From Saprospiraceae bacterium (GTDB lineage: Bacteria; Bacteroidota; Bacteroidia; Chitinophagales; Saprospiraceae), in the NCBI GenBank assembly GCA_020631235.1, contig JAHDHQ010000016.1, forward strand, positions 1 to 64,000: a DNA stretch of 64,000 nt, written 5' to 3'. The position numbers were made by a program, and so were the translations under genes. A model generated the notes under the pieces. That model was not told the DNA's origin, did no database searches, and saw only the letters and a program-made list of their open reading frames with translations. Below are positions 40,224 to 50,919 of this stretch, in pieces; the first letter of the stretch is position 1; every line of letters begins with the position of its first letter.

Positions 40224-41624
40224 TTGTGGCGAATTTTAAATCGTCAGGCATTGGGGAAGAAATTTATTTTAATCAAGCTTGTTATTGTTGCTCTGTTTTT
40301 TGGCTCTTCACTTACAGCTCAGCAGCATAACCATGACCATAGCGGTCACCATCATGATCATTCATCTCATGACCACAGTGGTCATCACCATGATCACTCA
40401 GGCCACGATCATAGTGGTCACGATCATAGCGGTCACGATCATAGCGGTCACGATCATAGCGGTCACGACCATGCTGCTCATGATCATGGAAGTCATGGGC
40501 ATCATGGACCTGTTTGCGGAGTAGCCCATGACGATACGTTTGATGCAGGAAAAACTGCATTTCATCACATATCAGACGCTAATGTTTATAGTATAGGACC
40601 ATTGCAAATACCTTTGCCATGCTTCTTATATGCACCAGGTACAGGATGGGATGTCTTTATGTCCAGTAAATTAAAATTTGACAAGATTGGTCATGGCGAC
40701 GGAGGCAAAGCATATAATCGGTATGTATTAGACGGAGGATCGATAAGAAGGGTAAAAGATGCTTCATTCCCTATGGGTGATGTGTCAATATCAGGTTTTG
40801 TACATCAAGATGACGGATATTTTGTTTGTCACAATAACAAGTTGTATGAAACTGAGGCAAAGAGCACAGCAGATGGTGGCTTGTTTGGAGGAGGAATTAC
40901 TTCGTTTTATGATTTCTCGTTGACTAAGAATGTTACATCCATGTTGATTGTAACATTTTTGTTAAGTTGGTTGTTCTTATCAATTGCCAGAAGATATAAA
41001 GAAAGAGATGGAATGGCGCCTAAAGGAGCTCAGTCTTTTATGGAAACGATGTTTGTTTTTATTCAAGATGAGGTGGCAAAGCCATTTTTGGGTGCACAAT
41101 ACATGAAGTTTTTGCCATTTCTAATGGCTATTTTCTTCTTTATTCTTGGTTTGAACTTGTTTGGGCAGATCCCATTTTTTGGTGGGTCAAATGTAACGGG
41201 TAATCTTGGTGTTACTATGGTGTTAGGTATTTTAGCCTTCTTGGTTACAAATTTTAGTGGTAATAAGCATTATTGGGAACATATTCTGTGGATGCCTGGT
41301 GTTCCGGCATGGGTTAAAACTATATTAACACCGGTAGAAATATTAGGGATATTTATCAAGCCATTAACCTTAATGTTGCGTTTGTTTGCAAACATTACGG
41401 CGGGACACATGGTGATCATCATTTTTGTGAGTTTGATATTTATTTTTGGTGATTTAGGAAATAACATGGGAGCAGGATATGGTACAGCAGTGGCTTCGAC
41501 ATTATTAACATTGTTTATGATGGCGATAGAGTTACTTGTAGCGTTTATCCAAGCTTTTGCTTTTTGTATTTTGACAGCATCTTATATAAGTGCTGCTGTG
41601 GAAGAAAGTCATGAGCCTCATTAA
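40224..41624 (+). CDS. atpB: ATP synthase F0 subunit a with His-rich N-terminal extension
   Basis: C-terminal AtpB motifs (FIKPLTLMLRLFANITAGHMV); N-terminal signal then (HDHSG)n. No ATG start; TTG 40224 or the in-frame TTG of LGKKF (about 40251). Confidence 0.92.
   Translation: MWRILNRQALGKKFILIKLVIVALFFGSSLTAQQHNHDHSGHHHDHSSHDHSGHHHDHSGHDHSGHDHSGHDHSGHDHSGHDHAAHDHGSHGHHGPVCGVAHDDTFDAGKTAFHHISDANVYSIGPLQIPLPCFLYAPGTGWDVFMSSKLKFDKIGHGDGGKAYNRYVLDGGSIRRVKDASFPMGDVSISGFVHQDDGYFVCHNNKLYETEAKSTADGGLFGGGITSFYDFSLTKNVTSMLIVTFLLSWLFLSIARRYKERDGMAPKGAQSFMETMFVFIQDEVAKPFLGAQYMKFLPFLMAIFFFILGLNLFGQIPFFGGSNVTGNLGVTMVLGILAFLVTNFSGNKHYWEHILWMPGVPAWVKTILTPVEILGIFIKPLTLMLRLFANITAGHMVIIIFVSLIFIFGDLGNNMGAGYGTAVASTLLTLFMMAIELLVAFIQAFAFCILTASYISAAVEESHEPH
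40404..40478 (+). repeat. 15-bp tandem repeat encoding (HDHSG)n
   Basis: cacgatcatagcggt repeated in phase, flanked by degenerate copies. Confidence 0.9.
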
Positions 41625-41663
41625 TGGGCTTTTAACTATATGTGCATTTGCACAATTATTTAA

Positions 41664-41888
<225 letters not shown>

Positions 41889-41964
41889 TCATTGTGAAAA
41901 GATAATGGAAGATGCAACGGTTGGTTGTATCTCCATTTTTTAAAAAATTGTAAAATTAATTGTA

Positions 41965-42477
41965 ATGTTTTTTTTAGCAGATTTTAATGTAATAAGACCT
42001 GATTTCGGACTTCTTTTTTGGACGTCTTTAATCTTTATTCTTTTTTGGCTTTTAATTGGAAAGTTTGCATTTAAGCCTATTGCTCAGGCACTTAGAAAAA
42101 GAGAAAATGATATTCAGGGAGCTTTAGATGAGGCAAAGGCAGCGAGAGAAGAAATGGCTAACCTTAAAGCGGAAAACGAAAAGATACTTGTTGCGGCAAG
42201 AGAAGAAAGAGCTAGTATTTTAAAGGAGGCCAAAGAAGCTAAAAATCAAATGATTAGCGAAGCCAAAGAAAGTGCTAAATCAGAAGCTAATAAGATTTTA
42301 AATTCGGCAAAAGCTGAAATAGAAAATCAGAAAAAACAAGCCTTGAGTGATATTAAAAACCAAGTAGGAATTATGGCTTTGGATATTGCGGAAAAGGTAA
42401 TTAAGAAAGATTTAAAATCAGATTCAAATCAGCAATCGTTTGTGGAGAGTTTGGTTAACGATATAAAAATGAACTAG
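41965..42477 (+). CDS. atpF: ATP synthase F0 subunit b
   Basis: Single N-terminal TM, FKPIAQALRKRENDIQGALDEAKAAREE coiled coil, position in operon. Confidence 0.95.
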   Translation: MFFLADFNVIRPDFGLLFWTSLIFILFWLLIGKFAFKPIAQALRKRENDIQGALDEAKAAREEMANLKAENEKILVAAREERASILKEAKEAKNQMISEAKESAKSEANKILNSAKAEIENQKKQALSDIKNQVGIMALDIAEKVIKKDLKSDSNQQSFVESLVNDIKMN

Positions 42478-42481
42478 GCCT

Positions 42482-43021
42482 ATGTCTGTAGGAAGAATAG
42501 CAACAAGATATGCCAAGTCATTGCTTGATTTAAGTATCGATCAAAATCAATTGGAAGATGCAGTAGCAGATATTCAAGGGATGAAAGCTACTATGGCAAG
42601 TAAAGAACTGATAAATTTCTTTAAAAGTCCTGTGATTAAATCGGATAAAAAATTAGCAGTTTATAATGCTGCTTTTGGAGGGAAATTTAAGTCTATAGCA
42701 GACAAATTTTTTCAGCTTGTTATTAAAAAAGGAAGAGAAGATGTATTGCCAGAAATTTGTGATGAATTTTTGCATCAGTATAAGGAGCACAAAGGAATAA
42801 GTGCGATAACAATAGTGTCAGCGTCGAAAATGAGTGCTGAAGCAGAAGCAAAAGTAAAAGCAAGACTGCTTGAAAGCAATGAAACATATTCAAATATTGA
42901 TCTTGAATTTGAAATTGATGAATCGTTAATTGGAGGATTCAAAATTAAGATGGGGGATAAGTTATACGATGCAAGCGTAGCTCATAAATTAGAACAATTA
43001 AGAAAAGAATTTTCAAACTAA
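42482..43021 (+). CDS. atpH: ATP synthase F1 subunit delta
   Basis: RIATRYAKSLLDLS; C-terminal IDESLIGGFKIKMGDKLYDASV. Confidence 0.95.
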   Translation: MSVGRIATRYAKSLLDLSIDQNQLEDAVADIQGMKATMASKELINFFKSPVIKSDKKLAVYNAAFGGKFKSIADKFFQLVIKKGREDVLPEICDEFLHQYKEHKGISAITIVSASKMSAEAEAKVKARLLESNETYSNIDLEFEIDESLIGGFKIKMGDKLYDASVAHKLEQLRKEFSN

Positions 43022-43051
43022 TAAGATTATAACCTTTTAAAATTATATACT

Positions 43052-44638
43052 ATGGTTGGTGTTAGCCCAGAAGAAATATCAGCGATAATCAAAGAACAAT
43101 TATCCGGATTTAAAACTGAAGCAGAACTAGAAGAAGTAGGTTCGGTCCTTCAGGTTGGTGATGGAATTGCACGTGTTTATGGTCTGTCTAAGGCTAGAGC
43201 AGGTGAACTTGTTGAATTTGAGAATGGCGTAAATGCAATTGTTTTGAACCTTGAAGAAGACAATGTAGGAGTTGTACTCATGGGTCCATCTGATGGTATT
43301 AAAGAAGGTTCGACAGTTAGAAGAACTGGTAAAATTGCCTCTATTCAGGTAGGCGAAGAGATTGTAGGTAGGGTGGTTAATACCCTAGGACAGCCTATTG
43401 ATGGTAAAGGAGCCATCGGTGGTGATTTGTACGATATGCCATTAGAGCGTAAAGCACCTGGTGTAATTTACAGACAGCCGGTAACAGAGCCTTTACAGAC
43501 AGGTATTAAAGCGATTGATGCAATGATACCGATTGGTCGTGGACAAAGAGAGTTAATCATTGGTGATAGACAAACTGGTAAAACGGCTATTGCTATAGAT
43601 ACAATCATTAACCAAAAAGAGTTTTATGACCGCGGAGAGCCTGTATTCTGTATATATGTAGCTTCAGGGCAAAAATCTTCAACGGTTGCACAAGTGGCAA
43701 AAGTTTTAGAAGATAATGGAGCGATGGATTACACAGTTATTGTTTCTGCATCGGCTTCAGATCCGGCACCTTTACAGTTCTATGCTCCTTTCGCTGGAGC
43801 TGCCATTGGTGAGTACTTTAGAGATACTGGAAGGCCTGCACTTATTGTTTATGATGATTTATCAAAGCAAGCGGTGGCTTATAGAGAGGTTTCTCTTTTA
43901 TTAAAAAGACCTCCGGGTAGAGAGGCTTATCCTGGTGATGTATTTTACCTTCACTCAAGATTATTAGAAAGAGCTGCTAAGGTTATCGACAATGATGCGA
44001 TTGCACAAACTATGAATGATTTACCTGACTCTTTAAAAAACTCTGGAAAAGTTAGAGGAGGTGGATCATTAACCGCCTTACCAATTATTGAAACACAAGC
44101 TGCGGATGTATCTGCTTATATTCCTACCAATGTAATTTCTATTACAGATGGTCAGATATTCTTAGAATCGAATCTATTTAACTCTGGAATTAGACCTGCG
44201 ATTAATGTAGGTATTTCAGTATCAAGAGTAGGAGGTTCTGCACAGATAAAATCAATGAAAAAAGTATCTGGTACATTAAAGCTTGATCAAGCTCAATATA
44301 GAGAGTTGGAAGCATTCTCTAAATTCGGTTCGGATTTAGATGCGGCTACTTTATCGACATTAGAAAAAGGTAAGCGTAATGTGGAAATATTAAAACAACC
44401 ACAATATTCTCCTTTATCAGTAGAAAATCAAGTGGCTATTATTTATTTGGGTACCAATGGATATTTGAAAGATGTTCCAGTAAATAAAGTGAAAGCTTTT
44501 GAAGAAGAGTTTTTAACGGCACTAGGTCAAAAGCATCCTGAGGTTTTATCTTCTTTCAAAGCAGGTAAATTAGAAAAGGAAAACTTAGAGTTAGTAAAAA
44601 CTTTAGCATTAAACATTGCTAAGTCATATTCAGCTTAA
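43052..44638 (+). CDS. atpA: ATP synthase F1 subunit alpha
   Basis: [52 protein letters not shown]. Confidence 0.98.
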   Translation: MVGVSPEEISAIIKEQLSGFKTEAELEEVGSVLQVGDGIARVYGLSKARAGELVEFENGVNAIVLNLEEDNVGVVLMGPSDGIKEGSTVRRTGKIASIQVGEEIVGRVVNTLGQPIDGKGAIGGDLYDMPLERKAPGVIYRQPVTEPLQTGIKAIDAMIPIGRGQRELIIGDRQTGKTAIAIDTIINQKEFYDRGEPVFCIYVASGQKSSTVAQVAKVLEDNGAMDYTVIVSASASDPAPLQFYAPFAGAAIGEYFRDTGRPALIVYDDLSKQAVAYREVSLLLKRPPGREAYPGDVFYLHSRLLERAAKVIDNDAIAQTMNDLPDSLKNSGKVRGGGSLTALPIIETQAADVSAYIPTNVISITDGQIFLESNLFNSGIRPAINVGISVSRVGGSAQIKSMKKVSGTLKLDQAQYRELEAFSKFGSDLDAATLSTLEKGKRNVEILKQPQYSPLSVENQVAIIYLGTNGYLKDVPVNKVKAFEEEFLTALGQKHPEVLSSFKAGKLEKENLELVKTLALNIAKSYSA

Positions 44639-44662
44639 TAATATCAACAAGCCTTATAAAGC

Positions 44663-45565
44663 ATGTCTGGAAAATTAAAAGAAGTAAGAGAGCGGATTTC
44701 CTCAGTAAAATCGACTATGCAGATTACTAGTGCCATGAAAATGGTATCGGCTGCAAAATTGAGAAGAGCACAACAGGCGATTACAGAAATGCGTCCATAC
44801 TCAGATAGATTAGCCAAAATGTTAAGCAATATACTTTCAAATTTGGAAGGAGAGGCTAATACAAGTTTAGGAACAGCTAGACCTGTAGAAAAGGCAGCAA
44901 TTGTGGTTATTACATCGACAAGAGGTTTATGCGGTGCTTTTAATTCCAACATTATTAAGGCTGCTGCTAATAAAATTGAAGGTGATTACAAAAGGCATTA
45001 TGATGCTGGTAATTTAACTATTTATTGCATTGGTAAAAAGGCATTTGATGCGATGAAACGTAGGTTTCCTACAGCGAATATTGTAGATAAATATGTAAAT
45101 CTTTTCACTGATTTGAGTTTTGACAATGTTTCTGAAGTATCTAAGCAATTGATGCGTGAATTTGAAGGAAATTTGGTTGATGAAGTTCATGTATGCTACA
45201 GCAGGTTCAAAAATGCGGCTGTTCAGTTACCTAATTGCGTTCAGTTTCTTCCTGTTCCAAAAATGGAGGTAGAAGAAAGTGATGAAAAAGCCAAAAAGAT
45301 AAATGCGGATTACGTGTTCGAACCAAGTAAGGAAGAATTATTAGAGCGATTAGTACCTACAATTCTCCAAACTACTTTCCATAAGTATGTGTTAGACAAT
45401 CACGCATCAGAACATGGTGCAAGAATGACGGCTATGGATAAGGCTACAGAAAATGGTGGAGAATTATTGAGAGATCTCAAGATCAGTTATAATAAGGCGC
45501 GTCAAGAATCTATTACGAAAGAAATTTTGGAAATAGTAGGTGGTGCAGCAGCATTGGAAGCCTAA
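44663..45565 (+). CDS. atpG: ATP synthase F1 subunit gamma
   Basis: RISSVKSTMQITSAMKMVSAAKLRRAQ; ARMTAMDKATENGGELLRDLKISYNKARQ. Confidence 0.97.
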   Translation: MSGKLKEVRERISSVKSTMQITSAMKMVSAAKLRRAQQAITEMRPYSDRLAKMLSNILSNLEGEANTSLGTARPVEKAAIVVITSTRGLCGAFNSNIIKAAANKIEGDYKRHYDAGNLTIYCIGKKAFDAMKRRFPTANIVDKYVNLFTDLSFDNVSEVSKQLMREFEGNLVDEVHVCYSRFKNAAVQLPNCVQFLPVPKMEVEESDEKAKKINADYVFEPSKEELLERLVPTILQTTFHKYVLDNHASEHGARMTAMDKATENGGELLRDLKISYNKARQESITKEILEIVGGAAALEA

Positions 45566-45587
45566 TTAATAATTATAAAGAAAATAG

Positions 45588-45619
45588 AAAGCCCGATTTT
45601 TTACAATCGGGCTTTTTTT
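45588..45619. terminator. Bidirectional terminator between atpG and the 45621 gene
   Basis: AAAGCCCGATT...AATCGGGCTTT perfect 11-bp stem and T-run. Confidence 0.9.
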
Positions 45620-45620
45620 A

Positions 45621-46877
45621 TTAAATGGTTTTTAGATGAACGCGCATAAAGCTTTGTCCGTCGTTAATAAAGATATCACCAGACTCTTTATCTATCAATA
45701 AACCTCCTATATTGAAATTATTGTGTTTGTTTACAGGAGATTGATGAGTTTCATAAAATATTTTTCCTGCGTTTGGCTCAAAGACTATTAGACTTTTTTG
45801 TCCCACGGTGTAAATGAGTTCATTATGGTTAACAAAGTAATTATGTCTGTCAACATGTGAATCTTCATGATACCAAGACATTACTCCTGACTCTAAATTA
45901 AATGCTAACATCTTATTTGAACTACTGGGTTTTACAATAAAATTGTAGTTTGCAATAATTGGATCTCCAGTAGTAAAAGCTTGTATACTTTCATTTGGAA
46001 CTTGGTTTTCCCAAATCATACTGCCAGTCTCTAAATCTAAGCAAAATACAGAGTAAGAACCAATTAAATATACTTTTCCATTATGGATGCTTGGAGGTAC
46101 ATAATTAATATCTTTTTCATCAATATTTTCTTCTATCCAATTGTAGGTTTTAGTACTTATGTTATAACTCAATAGATGAACTGTGCTTGCGATTCCCACT
46201 GATTCAAAATAAGAAACTGTGACTAACATATTCAATTCGTTATTTTCGTTTCTATAGAAAGCTGGATTATTTAAAAAAGGGGACATTCCACTTTGTTGAT
46301 CTCTATAATAGCTTATTAGTTCTTCAATCTCATAGTTGTCAAGATTAATTCTTTTCATTGTGTTATACTGTTGTCCAGGATTAAAACAATCTCCAACATT
46401 TAGGTATAAGAAATTTTCATTTAAAACTAGCGAAGGGTTAACGCATTCTTGATCATTTGTATAAAAGTTATATGACCATACTATTTCACCTGTATCAAAA
46501 TGTACTGAATATATAGTATTAGCGATTAGACAAATAATTTGCCCATTGTAGTGATGTAATTTCCTTATTATTCCAAACTTAGGCATTCTAGTTTGCCACA
46601 GAATTTCACCAGTTAAAGCATCGAATTTGTATATGACTTCATTTTCAGTATATCCAGCAAAGCCAATCGGAACAAATACTTTGTTTTTTAATAGTAAAGG
46701 TTCACCTTGGCGAAACAGCGAATCTAGGCCTATGTTGTCTTTATTATAATCAAAATGCCATATAACATCAAAATCAGGATTGGGATTATACAACTCTTGA
46801 ATATCGAGAAGTTCTTTTTCTTTACATCCAATAAAGAAAACACAAATGCAAATGAAGTAAAAGATATTATTGTGCAT
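45621..46877 (-). CDS. PQQ-like beta-propeller lipoprotein
   Basis: Lipobox FFIGCKEKE; repeated ALTGEILWQTRMP, FDTGEIVWSYN, LETGSMIWENQVP, LESGVMSWYHE. Confidence 0.75.
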   Translation of the reverse strand: MHNNIFYFICICVFFIGCKEKELLDIQELYNPNPDFDVIWHFDYNKDNIGLDSLFRQGEPLLLKNKVFVPIGFAGYTENEVIYKFDALTGEILWQTRMPKFGIIRKLHHYNGQIICLIANTIYSVHFDTGEIVWSYNFYTNDQECVNPSLVLNENFLYLNVGDCFNPGQQYNTMKRINLDNYEIEELISYYRDQQSGMSPFLNNPAFYRNENNELNMLVTVSYFESVGIASTVHLLSYNISTKTYNWIEENIDEKDINYVPPSIHNGKVYLIGSYSVFCLDLETGSMIWENQVPNESIQAFTTGDPIIANYNFIVKPSSSNKMLAFNLESGVMSWYHEDSHVDRHNYFVNHNELIYTVGQKSLIVFEPNAGKIFYETHQSPVNKHNNFNIGGLLIDKESGDIFINDGQSFMRVHLKTI

Positions 46878-46937
46878 ATTTATAATTTTAGATCAAAGCA
46901 AAGGAAGCAGTTACACTTCCTTTGCAAATATTAATAA

Positions 46938-48563
46938 TTAATCGTGTCTTGGTGTCATGAACCAGCTTGATAATTCTCCATCAAAAATATGGTGCATTGC
47001 ATTGAGTGTATTGCCGTCATTTCTCATTTGTAAATGATTGGAGCCAGGCATATGATATAAAGGAAGATTTAGTCCTTTAAAACTTGTAGCAGACTCTTGC
47101 AAAACTACCGCATCGCTTGGTTTATTTATAGTGCCACTTACAAAAGTCGAACAATAATTAGCGTCAGGATCACTGCAAATTTCACCTTCTTCTAACACCC
47201 ATGTTTGGTAGGTTGTACCAGACTCACCTTCGTTTTCACCTTCCAAATCAAAATATGTGCATTGACAAGAATACTGTGTACCTGTCATTCCAATAGCATT
47301 TTTCCAAATTTCATTAAAATTCAAGGTCCAATCCTCTCCCTTTGCCCAAGCATTACTTAAAGCTTTTACCTCTTCTTTGGATTTACATAAGGTAGTTTCA
47401 AAAGTACCATCACCATTTGTATCAAAATCTACTCTCTTTTTGAATGGATTAAAACACGGCCAATTTGAAAACAAACCCCAATTTTCATAAACCTCTTGCC
47501 AATGTTCTGCTTGGGAGATATATTTCGTTTGTACTTTTTCCATTTGTTCTCTGGCTGGAGCATCATTGTTAAATCCAGCTTGTCCTACTCCGAGACCAGG
47601 GAAATTTACACCGGCTAAAGCACTGTAGAAAAATCTCCATGCCATAGTACCATCATCATCTTCTGTTCCGTAAAAAGCGCCTCTTCTAATTGAATTGTCT
47701 GGAGTAAAGCTATTTAAGGTTTCTAGATTGACTGAACCTGGCACTAAATCGTCCACAACAGGAGCTGTGTATCTCTGTTTTATTTGTTCAAATGCCAAAT
47801 CTCCGACTTTATTACAAATGGTATCTTTTAATTCTTGTAAAGTCAATAATCCGATATCTCCAATGATATTGAAGAATGTTGATGTTTCTTCAAACTGTAC
47901 AATAGGTCCGTCAGTCAGTGAATTACATGCATTCACTATAAAATCATCCATATGACCTTCAACTAAATTTTCTGCAGCTTTTGCTCCTAAATGAGGTGTA
48001 CCGAAAGTAAGTATAGCACCAAAGGGTTTGTCTTGACCAGCCGATTCAAGATTCATATCCATAACTCTACTGGCTAAACCACCCATACTATGAGCAATAA
48101 TTATATTGTCACTTAATATTTCATCTATCCCGTAACTCATTATTTCTTCTTCTAATTCAGCTGCGATCGTCCACAAACTAGATTGATTTAAGTTGTAATC
48201 AGGTGTCCAACAATCTACTTTCCAACCGCTAAAATTGCCACCACCTGGAATGCCATGCCCATGTTCTAAATAAGCCAGCATGTTATCCCAACTACTTCCA
48301 TTCCCTTCAAGTCCATGCACTAAGAATACGTCTCTTAAGTACCCTTCATCATATAAATCATAATATTCGTCACCATCGTCTGGTCCTAACTCATCCCCTG
48401 GTGGAGGTGGGGGTAGTGGTGGAGCAATCACAGGTACTTCGACTACAACATCAGGATCTCCTTTAACTTTAACTACAAAATCAATATCGTCACCACAAGG
48501 ATTTTGACTGTAAACAGCGCTGACACAAAACAATAGTGTCATTAAAATAAATATATTTTTCAT
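46938..48563 (-). CDS. Secreted lipase/esterase-like alpha/beta hydrolase
   Basis: DVFLVHGLEGNGSSWDNM; nucleophile elbow IIAHSMGGLASR; TFGTPHLGAK; signal peptide; proline-rich linker. Confidence 0.8.
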   Translation of the reverse strand: MKNIFILMTLLFCVSAVYSQNPCGDDIDFVVKVKGDPDVVVEVPVIAPPLPPPPPGDELGPDDGDEYYDLYDEGYLRDVFLVHGLEGNGSSWDNMLAYLEHGHGIPGGGNFSGWKVDCWTPDYNLNQSSLWTIAAELEEEIMSYGIDEILSDNIIIAHSMGGLASRVMDMNLESAGQDKPFGAILTFGTPHLGAKAAENLVEGHMDDFIVNACNSLTDGPIVQFEETSTFFNIIGDIGLLTLQELKDTICNKVGDLAFEQIKQRYTAPVVDDLVPGSVNLETLNSFTPDNSIRRGAFYGTEDDDGTMAWRFFYSALAGVNFPGLGVGQAGFNNDAPAREQMEKVQTKYISQAEHWQEVYENWGLFSNWPCFNPFKKRVDFDTNGDGTFETTLCKSKEEVKALSNAWAKGEDWTLNFNEIWKNAIGMTGTQYSCQCTYFDLEGENEGESGTTYQTWVLEEGEICSDPDANYCSTFVSGTINKPSDAVVLQESATSFKGLNLPLYHMPGSNHLQMRNDGNTLNAMHHIFDGELSSWFMTPRHD

Positions 48564-48571
48564 GATAATTA

Positions 48572-49717
48572 TTATTTAGTTGTGAAGAAAAACTTTTGGG
48601 TAAGAGAAATCTTTTTACTTCTTATCGAAAGAACATACATACCATCTTGGGTAATGATTTCTTGCATTGGTAAAGCTATTTGCTCTGCAGCTTCATAACG
48701 GAAACCTCCTAGCGCTTTGCCCGAAAGGTCTCTAACTGTAAAGTCAAGCATTTCACCTTGTAGATCTTCAGACAGATTTACATGCAAATAATCATTAGTA
48801 GGGTTAGGGTAAAGGTTTAATACACTTGATGGATTTGTAGCCGTATTTTCATAAAAATTAATGGCTTGATCCATGCACATATAATCACCATATGTGGAAA
48901 CAATGATTTTTTCGGTACATAGGCCGTTTACCAAAGTTTCAAAACTTACATCGGTACTTGTTTCTAAATAGATAGGTCCATAATTTGTGCTGCTATATGT
49001 GTTAAATTGATACGAACCATCTGGATAGTTATATCTTATAGTCAGATTATTGACGTCTATAATTATTGAGTGATCTGTACCTATAATGGAAATGATGTGA
49101 TTGTCATTTAAAACTTGATACCCAGCATTGGTCAATGCCATTAGATCATCAGAAGATGGTATATTGAATAGCACATTAGTTTCAAAATTGGAAATATAAT
49201 CTTCTGCACCGACTGTGCCTGTACTATATTTTGGATAATGATTAATCAGTGTACCAAAATTGGTTAAGGTCCCAGTATTTGGTATTTGAGTATTACTAGA
49301 AATAGTACTGCTAAAGTTTTGTGACCAAGAGTTTCCTTTGCCTAAAGTGCCTTCTGAAAGCCCATTAACTTGATCAAATGATTGGACTACGGTTAAAAAA
49401 TTGGTTTCTCCATATACAGAAATTAACGGCAATTGGACTGTTTGTGGATAATAATTGACAGCATCAATGATGGCAGTGACTTTCACAGGATCTCCATTTT
49501 CGTTTACAAATTTTCTGACATGTTTCTTTTTTGTCTTGTTTTTAAACTTGTACAAATTTAGATCTCCAATATCTTGGATACTCGTGTTATCGTTAACCGT
49601 GCGATACTCATCGTACTTTATGGTATAGCTAAAATCGGTACATGTTGTTTGAGCGATGCATGGCATTGAACAAAATCCAATAAGCATACTCAAATGAAAT
49701 AGTATTAACTTTTTCAT
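48572..49717 (-). CDS. Secreted protein with T9SS-type C-terminal domain
   Basis: Signal peptide; LNLYPNPTNDYLHVNLSEDL...GMYVLSIRSKKISLTQKFFFTTK. Confidence 0.75.
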   Translation of the reverse strand: MKKLILFHLSMLIGFCSMPCIAQTTCTDFSYTIKYDEYRTVNDNTSIQDIGDLNLYKFKNKTKKKHVRKFVNENGDPVKVTAIIDAVNYYPQTVQLPLISVYGETNFLTVVQSFDQVNGLSEGTLGKGNSWSQNFSSTISSNTQIPNTGTLTNFGTLINHYPKYSTGTVGAEDYISNFETNVLFNIPSSDDLMALTNAGYQVLNDNHIISIIGTDHSIIIDVNNLTIRYNYPDGSYQFNTYSSTNYGPIYLETSTDVSFETLVNGLCTEKIIVSTYGDYMCMDQAINFYENTATNPSSVLNLYPNPTNDYLHVNLSEDLQGEMLDFTVRDLSGKALGGFRYEAAEQIALPMQEIITQDGMYVLSIRSKKISLTQKFFFTTK

Positions 49718-49874
49718 GTGTAAGTTGTTTTAAATGATTAATAATGATTGTCATATACTGCTTCCCTCCGGATGGAAATAATATATGTATTAGATATTGT
49801 CTTACACTTGAAAAAGGTAAACTAGTTTACTTGGAAAAATGTGTTGTTTAAGATTTGATCCAGCTCTAGTGTGT

Positions 49875-50915
49875 TTAGAGATCCATTTGATCTCTTTTGG
49901 CTGCTTTGTAACGACCTTTACCAAATTTGGTACCGTTAAATTGGCTCGTAGGTTTTAAAAGTTGCCTTTCTTCTTCTGGTAGTTGTTTAAATTCTTTGCA
50001 TTTGTTAGAACAACAATGGTCAAATTTTTGGGCACAAGATTCACATTGAATAAAAAGGATGTGGCAAGCATCATTGGTGCAATTGAGGTGATGATCTGAT
50101 GGATTTCCGCACTGGTGGCACTTAGCGATTATGTCCTCAGAAATGCGTTCGCCTAAACGATCATCGAAAACAAAATTTTTACCGATGAATTTGTTTTGAA
50201 GATTTTGTGTTTTTACTTGTCTTGCGTATTCGATGATTCCACCCTCCAATTGATATACATTCTTGAAACCTTTGTGCTTATAGTAGGCACTAGCTTTTTC
50301 ACAACGAATACCTCCAGTACAATACATGACAAGATTTTTGTCTTTGTCATTTTCGAGCAATTTTTCAATGATGGGTAAAGATTCTCTAAATGTTTCTACA
50401 TCGGGTGTTATGGCCCCTTTAAAATGCCCTACTTCACTTTCGTAATGGTTTCTCATATCAAGTAAAATGGTATTTTCTTGATTAGTTAGTTCGTTAAACT
50501 CTTTTGCATTCAGATGGACACCCTTATCCGTAACATCGAAGTCGTTATCAGATAATCCATCGGCTACAATTTTATCTTTAACTTTTATTTTAAGAACATA
50601 GAAGGATTTTCCATCATCGTCAATAGCTATATTAAGGCGTATTTTAGATAAAAAGTCAATATCACCAAATAAAGATTTTAAAGCATCAAATTTTGATTCG
50701 GGCACAGAGATTTGACCATTGATTCCTTCACTTGCAATATATATTCTGCCAAAAACCTCTTGTTCGCTTAATTTTAAGTACAAATGGTTACGGAAGAAGC
50801 TAGGATTTAAAATATGCGCATATTGGTAAAAAGAAAGGGTGATACGCTTTCGCGGATCATTCAGCATTTTTTCTTTTAACTCTTCTTTATTTATATGATT
50901 ATGAAGCTTTGCCAA
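49875..50915 (-). CDS. trhO: Rhodanese-domain tRNA uridine(34) hydroxylase (YceA-like)
   Basis: NHYESEVGHFKGAITPDVETF; active site VMYCTGGIRCEKASAYY; C-terminal Cys-rich region. Confidence 0.9.
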   Translation of the reverse strand: MAKLHNHINKEELKEKMLNDPRKRITLSFYQYAHILNPSFFRNHLYLKLSEQEVFGRIYIASEGINGQISVPESKFDALKSLFGDIDFLSKIRLNIAIDDDGKSFYVLKIKVKDKIVADGLSDNDFDVTDKGVHLNAKEFNELTNQENTILLDMRNHYESEVGHFKGAITPDVETFRESLPIIEKLLENDKDKNLVMYCTGGIRCEKASAYYKHKGFKNVYQLEGGIIEYARQVKTQNLQNKFIGKNFVFDDRLGERISEDIIAKCHQCGNPSDHHLNCTNDACHILFIQCESCAQKFDHCCSNKCKEFKQLPEEERQLLKPTSQFNGTKFGKGRYKAAKRDQMDL

Positions 50916-50919
50916 TGAG

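Noticed and set aside
40404-40478. Possible CRISPR-like short repeats
   Set aside because: Units are contiguous 15-mers with no spacers and encode HDHSG in frame
40279-40560. ORFs antisense to or out of frame with the atpB His repeat (40279..40524 +, 40312..40560 -)
   Set aside because: Low-complexity shadow ORFs created by the 15-bp repeat inside the well-supported atpB frame
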